Below, one piece after another: positions 54,515-64,000 of a DNA stretch of 64,000 nt. Made by a program: the position numbers and the translations under genes. This DNA comes from Elephas maximus indicus (taxonomy: Eukaryota; Chordata; Mammalia; Proboscidea; Elephantidae). Under the pieces are notes generated by a model. The model did not search any database and was not told the origin of the DNA. It was given only the letters and a program-made list of their open reading frames with translations. The stretch lies in NCBI RefSeq assembly GCF_024166365.1, contig NC_064830.1, forward strand, positions 87,414,721-87,478,720, read 5' to 3'. Position 1 is the first letter of the stretch; the number at the start of each line of letters is the position of its first letter.

Positions 54515-54665
54515 CACAGACTCTCAACACTGGTTCCAAGTTGGAATCACCTGGGGAGCTTTTTAAAATCCCCACACAGACCAATTAGCTCAGAATCTTT
54601 GGGGATAAGACCCAGGAATCCCCAGTGAGTCCAACGTACGGCCAAGGAAAGAGCCACTGTCCTAG
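54515..54665. mobile_element. MER5A-like MITE
   Basis: GGAATCACCTGGGGAGCTTTT, CCAATTAGCTCAGAATCTTTG, ATAAGACCCAGGAATC. Confidence 0.8.
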
Positions 54666-54724
54666 AAAATCCAAATACGTGTTTTTAAAAAACTCTTCGG
54701 GTGGCTGTGATGCACACCCCAGGA

Positions 54725-55420
54725 AAGTTCGTTCATTCATTCACTCATTCATTAAATGTTTAATGAGCATCTACTATGTGCCAGGCCCTATGCTGGGCAT
54801 TGTGGGCATACCAGACACTAAAGAAACAACATTTCTGCCCTCACAGAGTTTACACTCTTGTGGAGGAAGCTGGCAAAAAATAACCAATACGTAAAAAGAG
54901 AATAATTGCAAGTTGTAATTAATGCCACAAGGGCATACATTAACCCGTTGCCGTCAAGTCAATTCCGACTCATAGCGACCTTACGGGACACAGTAGAAAT
55001 GTCCCATAGCGTTTCCAAGGAGCACCTCGTGGATTTGAACTGCCGAACTTTTGGTTAGCAGCTGTAGCTCTTAACCACTATACCACCAGGGTTTCCAGGG
55101 GCATACATTAGGAAGTGACATAAAGAACAGGAGAGATCTTCTTGGGGAGGTCAGGGAAGGCCTCCCTGCGGAAGGGACGTTTAAGGTGATACCTGTAGGA
55201 TGAGGAACCAAAAAGTGCACTCCAAGCAGAGGGAACAGCCAGTGAAAAGGTCCTGCAGCAGGTAAGAGCTTGGAAGAAGAAAATGGCCAGAGTGACTGGA
55301 CCATCCATGGTGAGGAAGGGGTGAGGTGTGACATGGGCCAATGTTGAGGGGCAGGAGCCAGACCAGGCAAGGACCTGGAGATCTGGGAAGGAATGTAGAT
55401 TGAACTCCTGACTGTGGTAC
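54725..55420 (-). repeat. L2 LINE, antisense, split by AfroSINE
   Basis: TCATTCATTCACTCATTCATT, CTACTATGTGCCAGGCCCTAT, CTGCCCTCACAGAGTTTACAC; after the SINE GGTCAGGGAAGGCCTCCCTG and AGCAGAGGGAACAGCC. Confidence 0.82.
54943..55098 (-). repeat. AfroSINE with exact TSD
   Basis: Antisense copy flanked by identical GGGCATACATTA at 54931-54942 and 55099-55110. Confidence 0.95.
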
Positions 55421-55444
55421 TCTCTCCACTCCCCAGAACCACCT

Positions 55445-55530
55445 GGGCAAGGAGGAAATTATATTTCTCATTACCAGTTGGAAAACTGAGGCTCAGAAGA
55501 TGAAGTGACATTCTAAAGAAATACATCTCA
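55445..55530 (-). repeat. MIR fragment
   Basis: TTGGAAAACTGAGGCTCAGAA and TGAAGTGACATTC. Confidence 0.55.
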
Positions 55531-55531
55531 A

Positions 55532-55750
55532 GCTTCTATCCAGAAGCAAGATGAGAAGGCACAAAGGGACAAGAGCTGGTTGAACAGACACGGGAAATCT
55601 GGGATGGAAAGGAGAAGTGTGCTGCCACATTACAGGGAGAGCAACTAGGGTCGTATAACAATGTGTGTATATGTTCTCTTCTGTGAGAAACTAACTTGAG
55701 CTGTAAACTTTGACTTAAAGCACAATTTAAACAAAAAGAAAAGAAATGCA
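55532..55750 (+). mobile_element. L1 3' end, short
   Basis: AGCAAGATGAGAAGGCACAAA, TGTGCTGCCACATTACAGGG, GAGAAACTAACTTGAGCTGTA, tail AAAGCACAATTTAAAC. Same subtype as 10695-10993. Confidence 0.82.
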
Positions 55751-55997
55751 GCTCAGAAGTGGCTCAGCTGGAACGTACACCCAAGACTCCTGACATGGTG
55801 GCTGGGAAAGCAGAGGCCACAGGCCCCTCAGAAAGTGTCCAGGAAGGTGGTTCTCGCCCCTTCTGGCCACAAGCCTCTCTTCTGGGTGACCCCTTCCCTC
55901 CAGCGGAGGCACTGATGTGACTGGTGTGGGGACAGCATTGTTCTCCCTGGACTCTGGCCCCACCTCACAGTCTCCAGCACCATGGAAACCAAGCCAG

Positions 55998-56024
55998 CCA
56001 ATCAGAACACTCAGGTATAAAAGG
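55998..56024 (+). promoter_or_regulatory. CCAAT and TATA boxes
   Basis: CCAATCA at 55998-56004 and TATAAAAGG at 56016-56024, a near-consensus core promoter. It would place a transcription start near 56045. The CCAAT box is unusually close to the TATA box. No LTR surrounds it that I can recognise. Confidence 0.55.
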
Positions 56025-56041
56025 AGACCTTTCTGAATTGA

Positions 56042-56909
56042 GCCACCTCTCCCCAGACAAGCCACCACTCAACATTCAGAGGCTTCCCGGGGGACCCCCT
56101 CTTCCTGGATAAACAAACCCAGCTGGCTTCCATTTTCCTCCAAGAAGGAAAGGGGGAGTCTCCCGCCTGGGATGCCCAGGGACAAGATCCAAATCTGCAG
56201 TCACCCTGCCTAGAGCTCCAGTCACATGCATGGCCATGCCACAACACAGGGACGCCTCAGGACCTCCTGAAAAGTTCCTGCAGTGACCTGGGGGGCATCC
56301 ATAGCAGTGAGAGCGATGTGTCCAGCATGAGACATCTCAGCCCCGGGAAATGCAGTAGTATCAGCCTGGCGAGCAGCGGGTACGTGGGGGATAAGGAGAA
56401 CAGCGAGGTCAGCTTGGTGGGCAGTGGTCGAGTCTCAAGGTTGAGTAGAGGGCTCAGCAACCAGGCAGGCAGCACCCAGACCAACCATCTGTGTGCCACC
56501 TACTCCTCCGTCCAGTTAAAGGGCCGGCAGACCGGCCAAGCCAATAGCTGCAAGCAGACTGGAGGGGAAAAGTGAGACCAGCCTGCCAGGCAGCAGCACC
56601 AGCAGCAGAGCCAGCAGCCTGACCAGCATCAGCTTCATCAGCCAGGGCAGCAGTGCCCTCACCTACCAGGTGAGCAGTGGGCTGGTCAGTTCCACAGGCA
56701 GCCTTCCCTCCAGCCAGACCGGCAGCTGCCAGACCAGCAGGGTGAACAGCAATGTGCAAAGTGGGCTGGACAGCAGCAATACCAGTCTGCAGGAGGACAA
56801 GGCTCAGGACAATGTGAAAAACAGCAGCCAGATCATTGAGGGCAAGCAGCTGCCCAGATGTGCATGCCTCTATGAGGACACTGCTCAGCCCCTAAATCCT
56901 CTCTAAGAA
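56042..56909 (+). pseudogene. Single-exon Ser/Gly/Gln-rich gene-like frame, broken
   Basis: Downstream of the TATA box a frame is open from 56042 to a TGA at 56573-56575 (177 codons). One nucleotide of frameshift near 56560-56573 joins it to a second frame that runs to a TAA near 56905. Together about 285 codons, rich in Ser, Gly, Gln and Thr, with short QTG/SC motifs (SSISLASSGYVG, GSLPSSQTGSCQTS, NVQSGLDSSN). Composition is the same on both sides of the break. There is no ATG in frame before 56327, so the start is also lost or upstream exons are missing. I see no known domain, membrane segment or signal peptide. Composition and TATA-driven single-exon layout recall hair or epidermal structural genes, but Cys is too low for a typical keratin-associated protein. 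AATAAA at 58266 could end the transcript. It may equally be a codon-biased low-complexity chance frame. Confidence 0.4.
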
Positions 56910-56979
56910 ACAGACTTGGGGACCCAGACCTCACCCAGAGTGGCTATGACCAAAACAAGTAGAAAGGGCCTTTTAAATG

Positions 56980-57870
56980 TGCACACCAATTGTGTCAAGT
57001 GTGCACAATGGGTAGTACCATCTGTAGCAACGATTATCAGCAGACAGGGCACATGTAGCAGAAACTATTGATGGTAAGCACCATCTATACTGAGAATCAG
57101 CAATTGATCGTGACACCATCTAAACTGAGAACCACCGTTAGTAAGAACAACTGCCTCAAGATCCATCGGTGGTGGCGCCACCTGTGTGAAAGCCACCAAT
57201 GGTAGTAACATCAGTATTGGGAACCTCAGTGATGAGCCATCCATAGCAAACTCATCAGTGGTGAAGCCACCTGTCCTGAGAGCCATCACAGTGGGACCAT
57301 CTGTACCCAAAATCATCGGTGGTGACATTATTACCACCAATGGCAAGTGCCAACGATAGTAAGAACCACTGATAATAAGAAACCATATGAAGTTAGTCCT
57401 ACCCATGATGAAACTATCCTAAGTGATGACAACCACCTTGGCAAGCTCAAGAGAAACAAGTATCAGCCATGGCGGGGACTGTCCATGTCCAGAGCCACCT
57501 GATGTGAGCACCTTCCATGGGGAACCATGTCCACAAGGAACTTGGTCCCTGCCGAGTTCTGTAACACTCACATCCGTGGTGTGCACTGCCCAAAGGAGTA
57601 CCGTGCACAGGGCCAAGGTCCACAGGGAGCACCTCCAATGAGGACCATCATCACTTACCATTGCTCAGGAGCACAGTCCACAGTGACTCTCATGAGGGGA
57701 GTACTACTAGAGTGGCTGTGAGTGACGCCAGCCCGTGAGAGCACTGTGTAGAGAGAATGCTGGTGAGCACTGTCCACTGGGAGCAGCAACCTTGAATAGC
57801 ATCAACCAAGGGAGATTTATACCATTCATTGTGAGCACTGCCCCCAGGCAACCTCAACCCAGAATATTCC
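56980..57870 (+). repeat. Degenerate minisatellite, period about 30 bp
   Basis: The word (A/G)CCA(T/C)CTGTA.. recurs at about 57017, 57079, 57115, 57177, 57236, 57265 and 57297; spacings of 62, 36, 62, 59, 29 and 32 fit multiples of about 30. A second version (GAGCACCTTCCATGGGGA, GAGCACTGTCCACTGGGAG) continues to 57800. Thirty bases equal ten codons, so this could be the ruins of a coding repeat continuing the frame upstream, but stops occur in all frames. Confidence 0.5.
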
Positions 57871-58265
57871 CAAGGCAAATGTTCACTGATACCCACTCAT
57901 GTCTCCATGTGAATCTCAGAGGAGGCAAAGAGAAAAACAAAGGAGACCAAAAATCATCCTTTGTTGAGATGGCTGAGACAGTGCCTCCTGTGGCAGAAGT
58001 AATCTCGTGGTAAATGCTTAATGGCTACAGAGACCCAACAGCCGAGAACGGCTGAGATGGGAGTTCTCTGGGCCATATGCTGAATGTCCACTAGGTGGAT
58101 GGGAGGGCTGAGGTCTCTGCCCCTCCCCTTCTCAGGACACTGAAGCCTCTCCCTCCACTCACCACGCAGACCTGGGAGAGCGAGCGGGTCTGCCAAGGGG
58201 CAGAGGCCAGAGACAGGAAGACATGCACGAGGTAACAGATGGGAAGCTGAGGGGGCACCAAAGAC

Positions 58266-58271
58266 AATAAA
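58266..58271 (+). terminator. Candidate poly-A signal AATAAA
   Basis: AATAAA followed about 25 bp later by a GT-rich run (TGTGTGTGTGTGTCT). This is the usual signal plus GU-rich element pair, about 2.2 kb after the TATA box at 56016. Confidence 0.3.
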
Positions 58272-58349
58272 AGGTGTCAGGAGATGCTATATGTGTGTGT
58301 GTGTCTACGCATGCGCTCTGGGCCAAGGTTATAGTGGTAGTGGGCTACA

Positions 58350-58570
58350 CGTTAAAGTGCTCTGGAAAGAGAGGAAACGGCTTAGCTATGAACTCTTCTA
58401 CTTCTAAGCTGATGATTTGGGGCAACATGTTTAACCTTCCCGAGCCTTAGTTTCCTCATCTGGAAAATGGGGACAATCTCTGCTATTTCATATTTGGGAT
58501 GGTTACATGGATTATATGAGAATGTATATGAAGTCACTGGCAAGTAATGGATATTAAGTCAACGTTTGTT
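58350..58570 (+). repeat. MIR SINE
   Basis: GATGATTTGGGGCAACATGTT, CCTTAGTTTCCTCATCTGGAA, TTACATGGATTATATGAGAAT. Confidence 0.8.
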
Positions 58571-58714
58571 TCCTTCCCTTTCCTCACTCATTGTAAAATG
58601 GACACAGTGGTTTCTGCCTTGCTTAGTCGTAGGCACAGAAAGGTAGTTACTGCTAATATGTAGAAAGGGTTCTTGGCCCTGCAACAACAGCAAAAGGTGG
58701 AGCTGTAACATCTG

Positions 58715-58800
58715 CTGGGAGGCCAGACTTGTTTCCCCAGACAAGGTCACATTCACAGGCACAGGGGTTAAGACTGCAGCGTATCTTTTAGATGGTTTTG
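58715..58800 (-). repeat. MLT1-type LTR fragment
   Basis: CCCCAGACAAGGTCACATTCA, GGCACAGGGGTTAAGACTGCA: nearly the same block as 60535-60595. Confidence 0.65.
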
Positions 58801-59449
58801 ATAGGTTTGAGGAGGCGTGAGTGGTTCTGGGTGAGGGCACCACATGCATGCTCTGGGAGTCCCTTCGCAAGTGTGAGCACCCCTTTTGAGTATGTCCTCT
58901 CCTTGGCCTTCCTCCAGGCAAAGCCACGTGGGCTGTGCAGGGCCTGTGCACTCACAACCTGGGGCAGACAGAAGGGCTTCCCACCCTGCCCAAGTGAGCC
59001 CCCATCTGTGCACCTAGCCCTGGGGGACACTTAGCTGCCTCACTGTCCCCCATCACGGTCCTCCTCTCCACCAAAAGAACCCCTGGTCTCCCCTTAGGAT
59101 ACCCGCCCCTTGCTATCCTCTCAGAGGAGAACAGAGGCTGTTAGGAGGCAGACAAAGCTGTAGCCAGAGCAGTGCTGGATAACTGCATGCTTGACCTCTC
59201 AGCTGGGAGGCTAGATGCTCAGACACAGCAGGGCCAAACTGAGTTCACCACCTCCCCTGGCCACTTCCTCCTCACGCACCCCTTCTTAGCAAACAGCATC
59301 ATCACATCCAGGGCCAAGCTGGAACCCCGCACTTCACACCGGTCCCTAAAGCCCTCCTGAACTTTTCCATCCTGCCCACTTTTGCTGCTGGCCCCTAACC
59401 AGGCCATCATCTTCCCAGAGGATTAAGGCACCAGCTTCCTCTAGGCTAG
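58801..59449. other. Unique sequence
   Basis: Several small overlapping frames on both strands, none with a recognisable product. Confidence 0.45.
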
Positions 59450-59615
59450 AAGCTCTTAACCTCGGCTGCACATTAGAATGACCTGCAGAGCTTTAAAAAA
59501 TGTAGATGCCAAGGCCACCCTCAAGACACTCGGATTTCCTTGGACTGGGGAGAGGGTGTGGCATCATAATTTTTTAAAGTTCCCCAGGTGATGATAATCT
59601 TCCACTGGGAGTGGT
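59450..59615. mobile_element. MER5A-like MITE
   Basis: CTCTTAACCTCGGCTGCACAT, AGAATGACCTGCAGAGCTTTA, and right end AGTTCCCCAGGTGATGATAAT. Confidence 0.82.
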
Positions 59616-59621
59616 TTCCAC

Positions 59622-60614
59622 TGGGATTAGTTTCCTAGGGCGGCCAAAACAAAACACCACCAAGGGTGGTGGCTCTTAAGAGCAGCACTTGATTGTCTCA
59701 CAGTTCTCTGGAAGCTAGAAGTCAGAATTCAGGGCATCAGCAGGACCATGTTCTCTCTGTCCACTCTAGAGGAAGATTCTCCCTGGTCTCTTTCAGCTTC
59801 TGGCATCCCTAGGCATTTGTTGGCATTCCTTGGCTAGTTGTAGAGTAGCCAAAATGTGGCATCTCCCCTGTGTGTGTCCCTGTTTCCATGTGTCTTAGTA
59901 ATCTGGTGCTGCTATAACAGAAATACCACCAGTGGATGGGTTTAACAAACAAGTTTATTCTCTCACAGTCAGTAAGCTACAAGTTTGAATTCAGGGCACC
60001 AGCTCCTGGAGAAGGCTTTCTCTCTCTGTCGGCTCTGGGGTAAGGTCCTTGTTATCAATCTTCCCCTGATCTAGGAGCTTCTCAGCACAAGGATCCTGGG
60101 TCCATAGGACACGCTCTACTCCTGGCACTACTTTCTTTGGTGGTATGAGGTCCCCCAGTCTCTCTGCTCACTTCTCTCTTTTGTATCTCAAAAGAAATTG
60201 ACTCAAGCTACAACTTAATCTTGTAGATTGAGTCCTGCCTCATTAACATAACTGCCTCTAATCCTACCTCATTAACATCATAGAGGAAGGCTTTATCACA
60301 GAGAGGAAAATCACATCTGATGGCAAAATGGTGGACAACCACACAATACTGGGAATCATGGCCTAGCCAAGCTGACACACATACTGGGGGGACACAATTC
60401 AATCCACAGCACCATGTCTGCCCTTTTGTCAGAAACTACTCAGAAGGGATTGGGATTAGGATTAGGACCCACCTTACTCTGGTGAGACCTAGCTTAATTT
60501 AACTGATAACATCTGCAAAGAAAAACCCTATTTCCCCAAACAAGGTTACATTCACAGGCACAGGGGTTAGGATGGCAACCTATCTTTTTGGGGAACACAG
60601 TTCAATCCATAACA
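59622..60614 (-). mobile_element. Older MaLR (MLT1-like) LTR, split by a younger LTR
   Basis: Left part 59622-59890 (TGGGATTAGTTTCCTAGGGC, CTCACAGTTCTCTGGAAGC), right part 60417-60614 (TTAATTTAACTGATAACATCT, ACATTCACAGGCACAGGGG, CAGTTCAATCCATAACA). The interruption is exactly one younger LTR plus its TSD. Confidence 0.85.
59891..60411 (-). mobile_element. MaLR-type solo LTR with exact TSD, nested in an LTR
   Basis: 521 bp, TGTCTTAGTAATCTGGTGCT to CAATTCAATCCACAGCA. Flanks are identical CCATG (59886-59890 and 60412-60416). Confidence 0.95.
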
Positions 60615-60954
60615 CTGCACTCTCTTTTATAATCTACTTTCAACCCGGGGGTTAAGAATTGACAAGCCTGCCAAGGCCTGGAAGGTGATATAAGGGAGTA
60701 GGCAGGGCTTTGGCAAACTGGGGAGTCTATGTCCATCTAAGGAGAAGCCAGAAATCCAGAAATCTATGTAAAATCTCCTGATTTCTAATGTTTGTCACAA
60801 ATTCAAATTCTTTAATAAAAAAATGAAAAAAACACTGCAGGGCCAATGAAACACTTCTCAAGGCAGGATTGAGCCCACACACCAATGACTTCTGTGTCTA
60901 CACAGAGAACAGAGAGATGTTTGAAAAACAAAAAATCTGTTTATATTCCACCCT
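60615..60954. other. Unique sequence
   Basis: Nothing recognised. Confidence 0.4.
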
Positions 60955-61285
60955 TGCTTAAAACTCAGTATTTTCCCATTTTCCAGAAGATTTAAGATGG
61001 CATTCAGGGCTCTTCAAACATTGACCCAAGTGCGTTTTCCCTACACTCCCTCCTGTCACTTCCCCCTAAACCTTCCCCACACCATCCGTGCCAGACTGCT
61101 CCCCATTTCTCCAACCTGAATTGCTCTTTCAAGCAGATTAGCTTTTGCACGTGCTGTTCCCTGTGCCAGACATGCCCTTCCTCCCTTCTCTGCCTAGTGA
61201 ATCGCTTCCAAACTTCAAGGGCTAGTTCAAATGTCGCCCTTGGTTACGCCTTCCCCAGGCAACATTCCTGCAGCCTCACGGACCT
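60955..61285 (+). repeat. L2 LINE fragment
   Basis: CTTGCTTAAAACTCAGTATTT, AAGATGGCATTCAGGGCTCTT, CTTTTGCACGTGCTGTTCCCT, TTCAAATGTCGCCCTTGG. Confidence 0.85.
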
Positions 61286-61654
61286 CAAGTGGGTACAGAC
61301 TTCTAATTCAAAATGGCGTGTTGACCACATAGATGTAGCTTCCCCATCTCCCAAGACCCTCTAAGATGATGGCAAAGAATATCAACAAAAGGTTTAAACA
61401 CATAATAATGAGGGAAACAGCGAGGTCAATGGGGGATTTCAGCAGTCAGAGAAGGCAGAAATGGGATCAAGAAGTGGTCACATATGAACCAGACAGAGAG
61501 GACACATAGTGGGGCAACGGGCTGAGGAAGATTCCCTGCCAGGCAGAGCCAGGAGGCTGGGAGAGAGAACAGGCTGACACAGGAGGACGCAAGTAAGGGA
61601 CCATCAAGAGTCTGTGCACAGAACTGTTACTTCCAAACCTCGCCCTTGCAGCAG
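61286..61654. other. Unique sequence
   Basis: No recognised gene or repeat. Confidence 0.4.
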
Positions 61655-61740
61655 CACTTGGCCATGTTTCAAATTTATAAAATGCTTACCATGTGTTGGC
61701 ACTGTTCCAAGCATTTTACAAGCAGCAACTCCGCCACCCT
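61655..61740 (-). repeat. MIR fragment
   Basis: TGCTTACCATGTGTTGGCACT, TCCAAGCATTTTACAAGCAG. Confidence 0.65.
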
Positions 61741-61887
61741 CCCTTGTATTTTTTTCTTTCAGTTCAAATAAGTTTTTTAAATTGAGATAATTGACACAGT
61801 AAAATTCACCTTTTCTAGTGATTAGTTCTATGATTTTTGGCAAACACATACAGTCACGTATACACCACCACGACCAGAATATCAAAT

Positions 61888-62367
61888 GCTGTTAAGTCCC
61901 TGGGTTACAGATATCTGACTTAGGGACAACGCCTACTTGCCCCTTAATGTATGTAAATTTGCCCTCACTTTGAAACAACCGAACCAATCCTTACTTGCAA
62001 CAAACTCTTCATCACAGTCACCCCCTCTTGCCACAGGTGCAGCTATTAACTCACTGAAAAGGCTTTGGGCCTTTTCTTGCACTAACCCCAAACCACCAAA
62101 CCCACCGCCGTCGAGTCACTTCTGACTTATAGCGACCCGATAGGACAGAGGAGAACTGCCTCACAGAGTTTCCAAGGAGCGCCTGGAGGATTTGAACTGC
62201 TAACCTTTTGGTTCGCAGCCATAGCTCTTAACCACTATGCCACCAAGGTTTCCTCTGGCGCTAAAGTAAGGCTAAATAAGAACCATATGCCCCTGTTCCA
62301 ACTTATCTACAAATTTGACTTAAAGACACAGGAGTAGATCTCATCCGTGACCCAGGGACTGCCTGTA
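61888..62367. mobile_element. DNA transposon with inverted ends, split by AfroSINE
   Basis: Left end AAGTCCCTGGGTTAC (61894-61908) is the inverse of the right end GTGACCCAGGGACTG (about 62348-62362). Interior words ACTTACGG-like GACTTAGGGACAA and AATTTGACTTAAAGACACAGG fit a Tigger/mariner-type non-autonomous element. Exact family not determined. Confidence 0.6.
62087..62252 (-). repeat. AfroSINE
   Basis: CACCGCCGTCGAGTCACTTCT, AGCGACCCGATAGGACAGAGG, CCACTATGCCACCAAGGTTTC. Confidence 0.94.
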
Positions 62368-62844
62368 GTTCTATCACCCACCCCCCAAGAAATTCCCTCA
62401 TGCCCTTCTGTAGTCAATCTCCTCCAATACCCAGCCCTCAGAAGCCACCGACCAAGTTCCTGTCCCTACAGTTTTGCCTTTTCCAGGATGTCATATAACG
62501 CTCCTTTCACTTGGCATAATGCACACTGTTGCATGTATTAGTAGGTCATTTCTTTTTATTCCCGCATAGTGTTCCATTGTATGGAAGTACCGCAGTTCGT
62601 CGGTTCCCTGTCGAAGGACATTTGGGTTGCTTCCAGTTTAATAACCACAAGTTTTGCGTGAACTTAAGTTTTCATTTCACTTGGGTAAAGGGATGCAGTT
62701 GCCGGCTGGCACGGTAAACGTATTTAACCTCAGAAGAAACTGCCAACTTATTTCCTGAAGTGACTAGAAAGTTGTCAGCATTTTATACTGTCAGAGTTTT
62801 GGTTTTAGCCACTTGTCTTTCAATTATCTTATATGAGGTCATTC

Positions 62845-62980
62845 TTACCAATCTCCTATTATTAGCCCCATTTTACATAGGGAGAAACTGAGACTCAAAG
62901 GTGCTAACTTGCTCAAGCTAGGAAGTGGCAGAACTGGGATTTGAACTGGGCCACCTGGCTGCGAGTTCATGATCTTATTC
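62845..62980 (-). repeat. MIR SINE
   Basis: TTATTAGCCCCATTTTACATA, GGGAGAAACTGAGACTC, GAACTGGGATTTGAACTGGGC. It accounts for part of the 204-codon minus-strand frame (63459-62845), which is therefore not a gene. Confidence 0.82.
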
Positions 62981-62989
62981 ATGGCCTTT

Positions 62990-64000
62990 CTACCCTCCCT
63001 TCTCTGCTTTGGACACTCGGGGCCCCCGGCATACCTTGGCAACAAGCCGCACCCATGCGCAGAGCTCCCAGTCAGCTGTCTCCCAACCACTTGCATGCGT
63101 GAGAGTGCATGCATCTGCCCTGAGGGTAGGTCTGTGCCCCATCCATCTATGTACCCTCCATGCCCACTTCCATGCCCACAGCTTCCATGATGGGCAAATG
63201 AATGAATGAGCAAGTGAGTAAATGGTTCAACTAGAAGGTGACAGCTGGGTCCTCTAAAGTCTGTACCCCAGCGACTGCAGCACACTGTCCAAAGACAAAC
63301 GTGGCCCCAGATCCAAAGGTTAGCTAATGCCCTGGGTGCATGCCTGCATCCCCAGGACCGCTCCATCCTCCTCTCACTGTCTGCCCAGCAGGTATGTCTG
63401 CGCCTGGTACTCTCCCACCCTAGCACCAGGGACCAGCAAGTACTTGAAGCGAGGACCATTTTTCACACCGGCGCAGTGATTTTTCCTTTCCTGTCCACTA
63501 ACTCAGGGTCCGGGGTGGCAGCGGGGTTGGAATGATAGGTTGGCTGCAGGCGCTAGCTCCTAAATTATTAACTGGGCTGGGGACAGAGTTGCTTACAAAT
63601 GCTGTCCGCCTAGCAGACCGAGGCGGCCAGCAGACTTCAAACAGGCCCGGAGCCATGGAGGTAGGAGAGAGGGATTGGGCTGGGTGGACCTCACATGCTT
63701 AATGAATCTGAGGCCTCTCTTCCCAGATGCTCCCTTGGACTCCAACTGGCCTGAAAGGAGGTCATCCTCCATGCTTTCTTCACAGTGTAGTGCCTACTCC
63801 TGTTGGATTCAGGACTCCTGACCTCTCCTCTCCTCTCCACTCTGAAGACTGCAGGCAAAATGTATTTAGTCTGTGGATTGTGATTCTTTATGAGCTGGGA
63901 GCTTGCTGGGAAAGCCAGGTCCTTGTTCAGTGGCTCACCAAGGGTGGGGGCGGGGGGAAATAGGGTGTCTTAGGTTGGGTCCCTTGAAACAGAGCCTGAG
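62990..64000. other. Unique, GC-richer sequence
   Basis: No gene I can support. The block at 63520-63740 is CpG-containing and has an ATGGAG followed by a consensus splice donor (63655). The last 60 bases (TTAGGTTGGGTCCCTTGAAAC) look like the start of an interspersed repeat cut by the window edge. Confidence 0.4.

Larger units (their letters stand above)
61750..62725 (-). mobile_element. Old L1 (L1M-type), antisense, split
   Basis: Left part to about 61887 (AATTGAGATAATTGACACAGT, ACACCACCACGACCAGAATAT), right part from about 62368 (CCTTTTCCAGGATGTCATATA, CATTTGGGTTGCTTCCAG, TTCACTTGGGTAAAGGGATG). The insert between is a DNA transposon. Confidence 0.75.

Noticed and set aside
56454-56759. Ala/Gly-rich minus-strand frame (101 codons)
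   Set aside because: Shadow of the Ser/Gly/Gln-rich plus-strand frame; the promoter and poly-A signals support the plus strand only.
62845-63459. 204-codon minus-strand open frame
   Set aside because: Part of it is read through an antisense MIR, there is no domain or conserved motif, and the opposite strand also has open frames. Best explained by GC-rich composition.

Overview
This is mammalian nuclear DNA with no clear functional gene. The repeat content points to an afrotherian, most likely an elephant (Proboscidea). Three signals support this. About twenty copies of a tRNA-headed SINE have a tail ending in the GGGTCGCTATGAGTC..GACTCGA motif, which is the AfroSINE hallmark. An RTE-clade LINE ends in the same tail. 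L1 3' ends carry the GCCATCTAAGATGCA and CACTTAAAGCACAATAAAA motifs typical, as I recall, of elephant L1s. No exon series with conserved protein coding could be followed, so the window is intergenic or deep intronic.

Layout. 0-9 kb: a 5'-truncated sense L1 3' half, L2 remnants, and an antisense L1 split by a 3.3 kb RTE retrotransposon. The RTE has a twin-priming type 5' inversion and an 11-bp target-site duplication (TSD). 9-16 kb: a MaLR LTR, an AfroSINE cluster, an L1 3' end, a retrocopy of a ZMYM1-like hAT-derived gene, and an ERVL-like LTR. 16-20.4 kb: mostly unique sequence, a strand-asymmetric AGAC-rich tract, and an MLT1 LTR plus internal piece split by an RTE 3' end. 20.5-27.7 kb: an ERV LTR with TATA box, AATAAA and PBS-like end, a tRNA-Gly-headed SINE, AfroSINEs, RTE and L1 fragments, and a second ERV LTR. 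27.7-34.4 kb: mainly unique DNA with MIRs and nested AfroSINEs. 34.6-40.7 kb: antisense L1 sequence that received two MaLR LTRs, several AfroSINEs and another L1 3' end. 40.7-43.6 kb: a long L2. 43.6-48.4 kb: mostly unique DNA with candidate conserved noncoding blocks and one RTE-derived non-autonomous element. 48.45-51.29 kb: a near-complete MaLR provirus (antisense) bounded by a 5-bp TSD and interrupted by an opposite-strand solo LTR with its own 5-bp TSD. 51.3-55.8 kb: AfroSINEs with clear TSDs, a second RTE-derived non-autonomous element, and L1, MER5A and L2 remnants. 55.99-58.3 kb: a CCAAT/TATA-led, single-exon, Ser/Gly/Gln-rich broken reading frame followed by a roughly 30-bp-period degenerate repeat. 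This is the only gene-like candidate. 58.3-64 kb: unique DNA, an LTR-in-LTR nest, and an L1/DNA-transposon/AfroSINE triple nest.

The sequence shows layered retrotransposition. RTE supplies machinery and tail sequence. AfroSINE and an internally deleted RTE family appear to share its 3' end, while a tRNA-Gly SINE appears to share RTE 5' sequence. MaLR LTRs form the other recent layer. Family names come from pattern recognition and were not checked against a repeat library; boundaries without a stated TSD are approximate.
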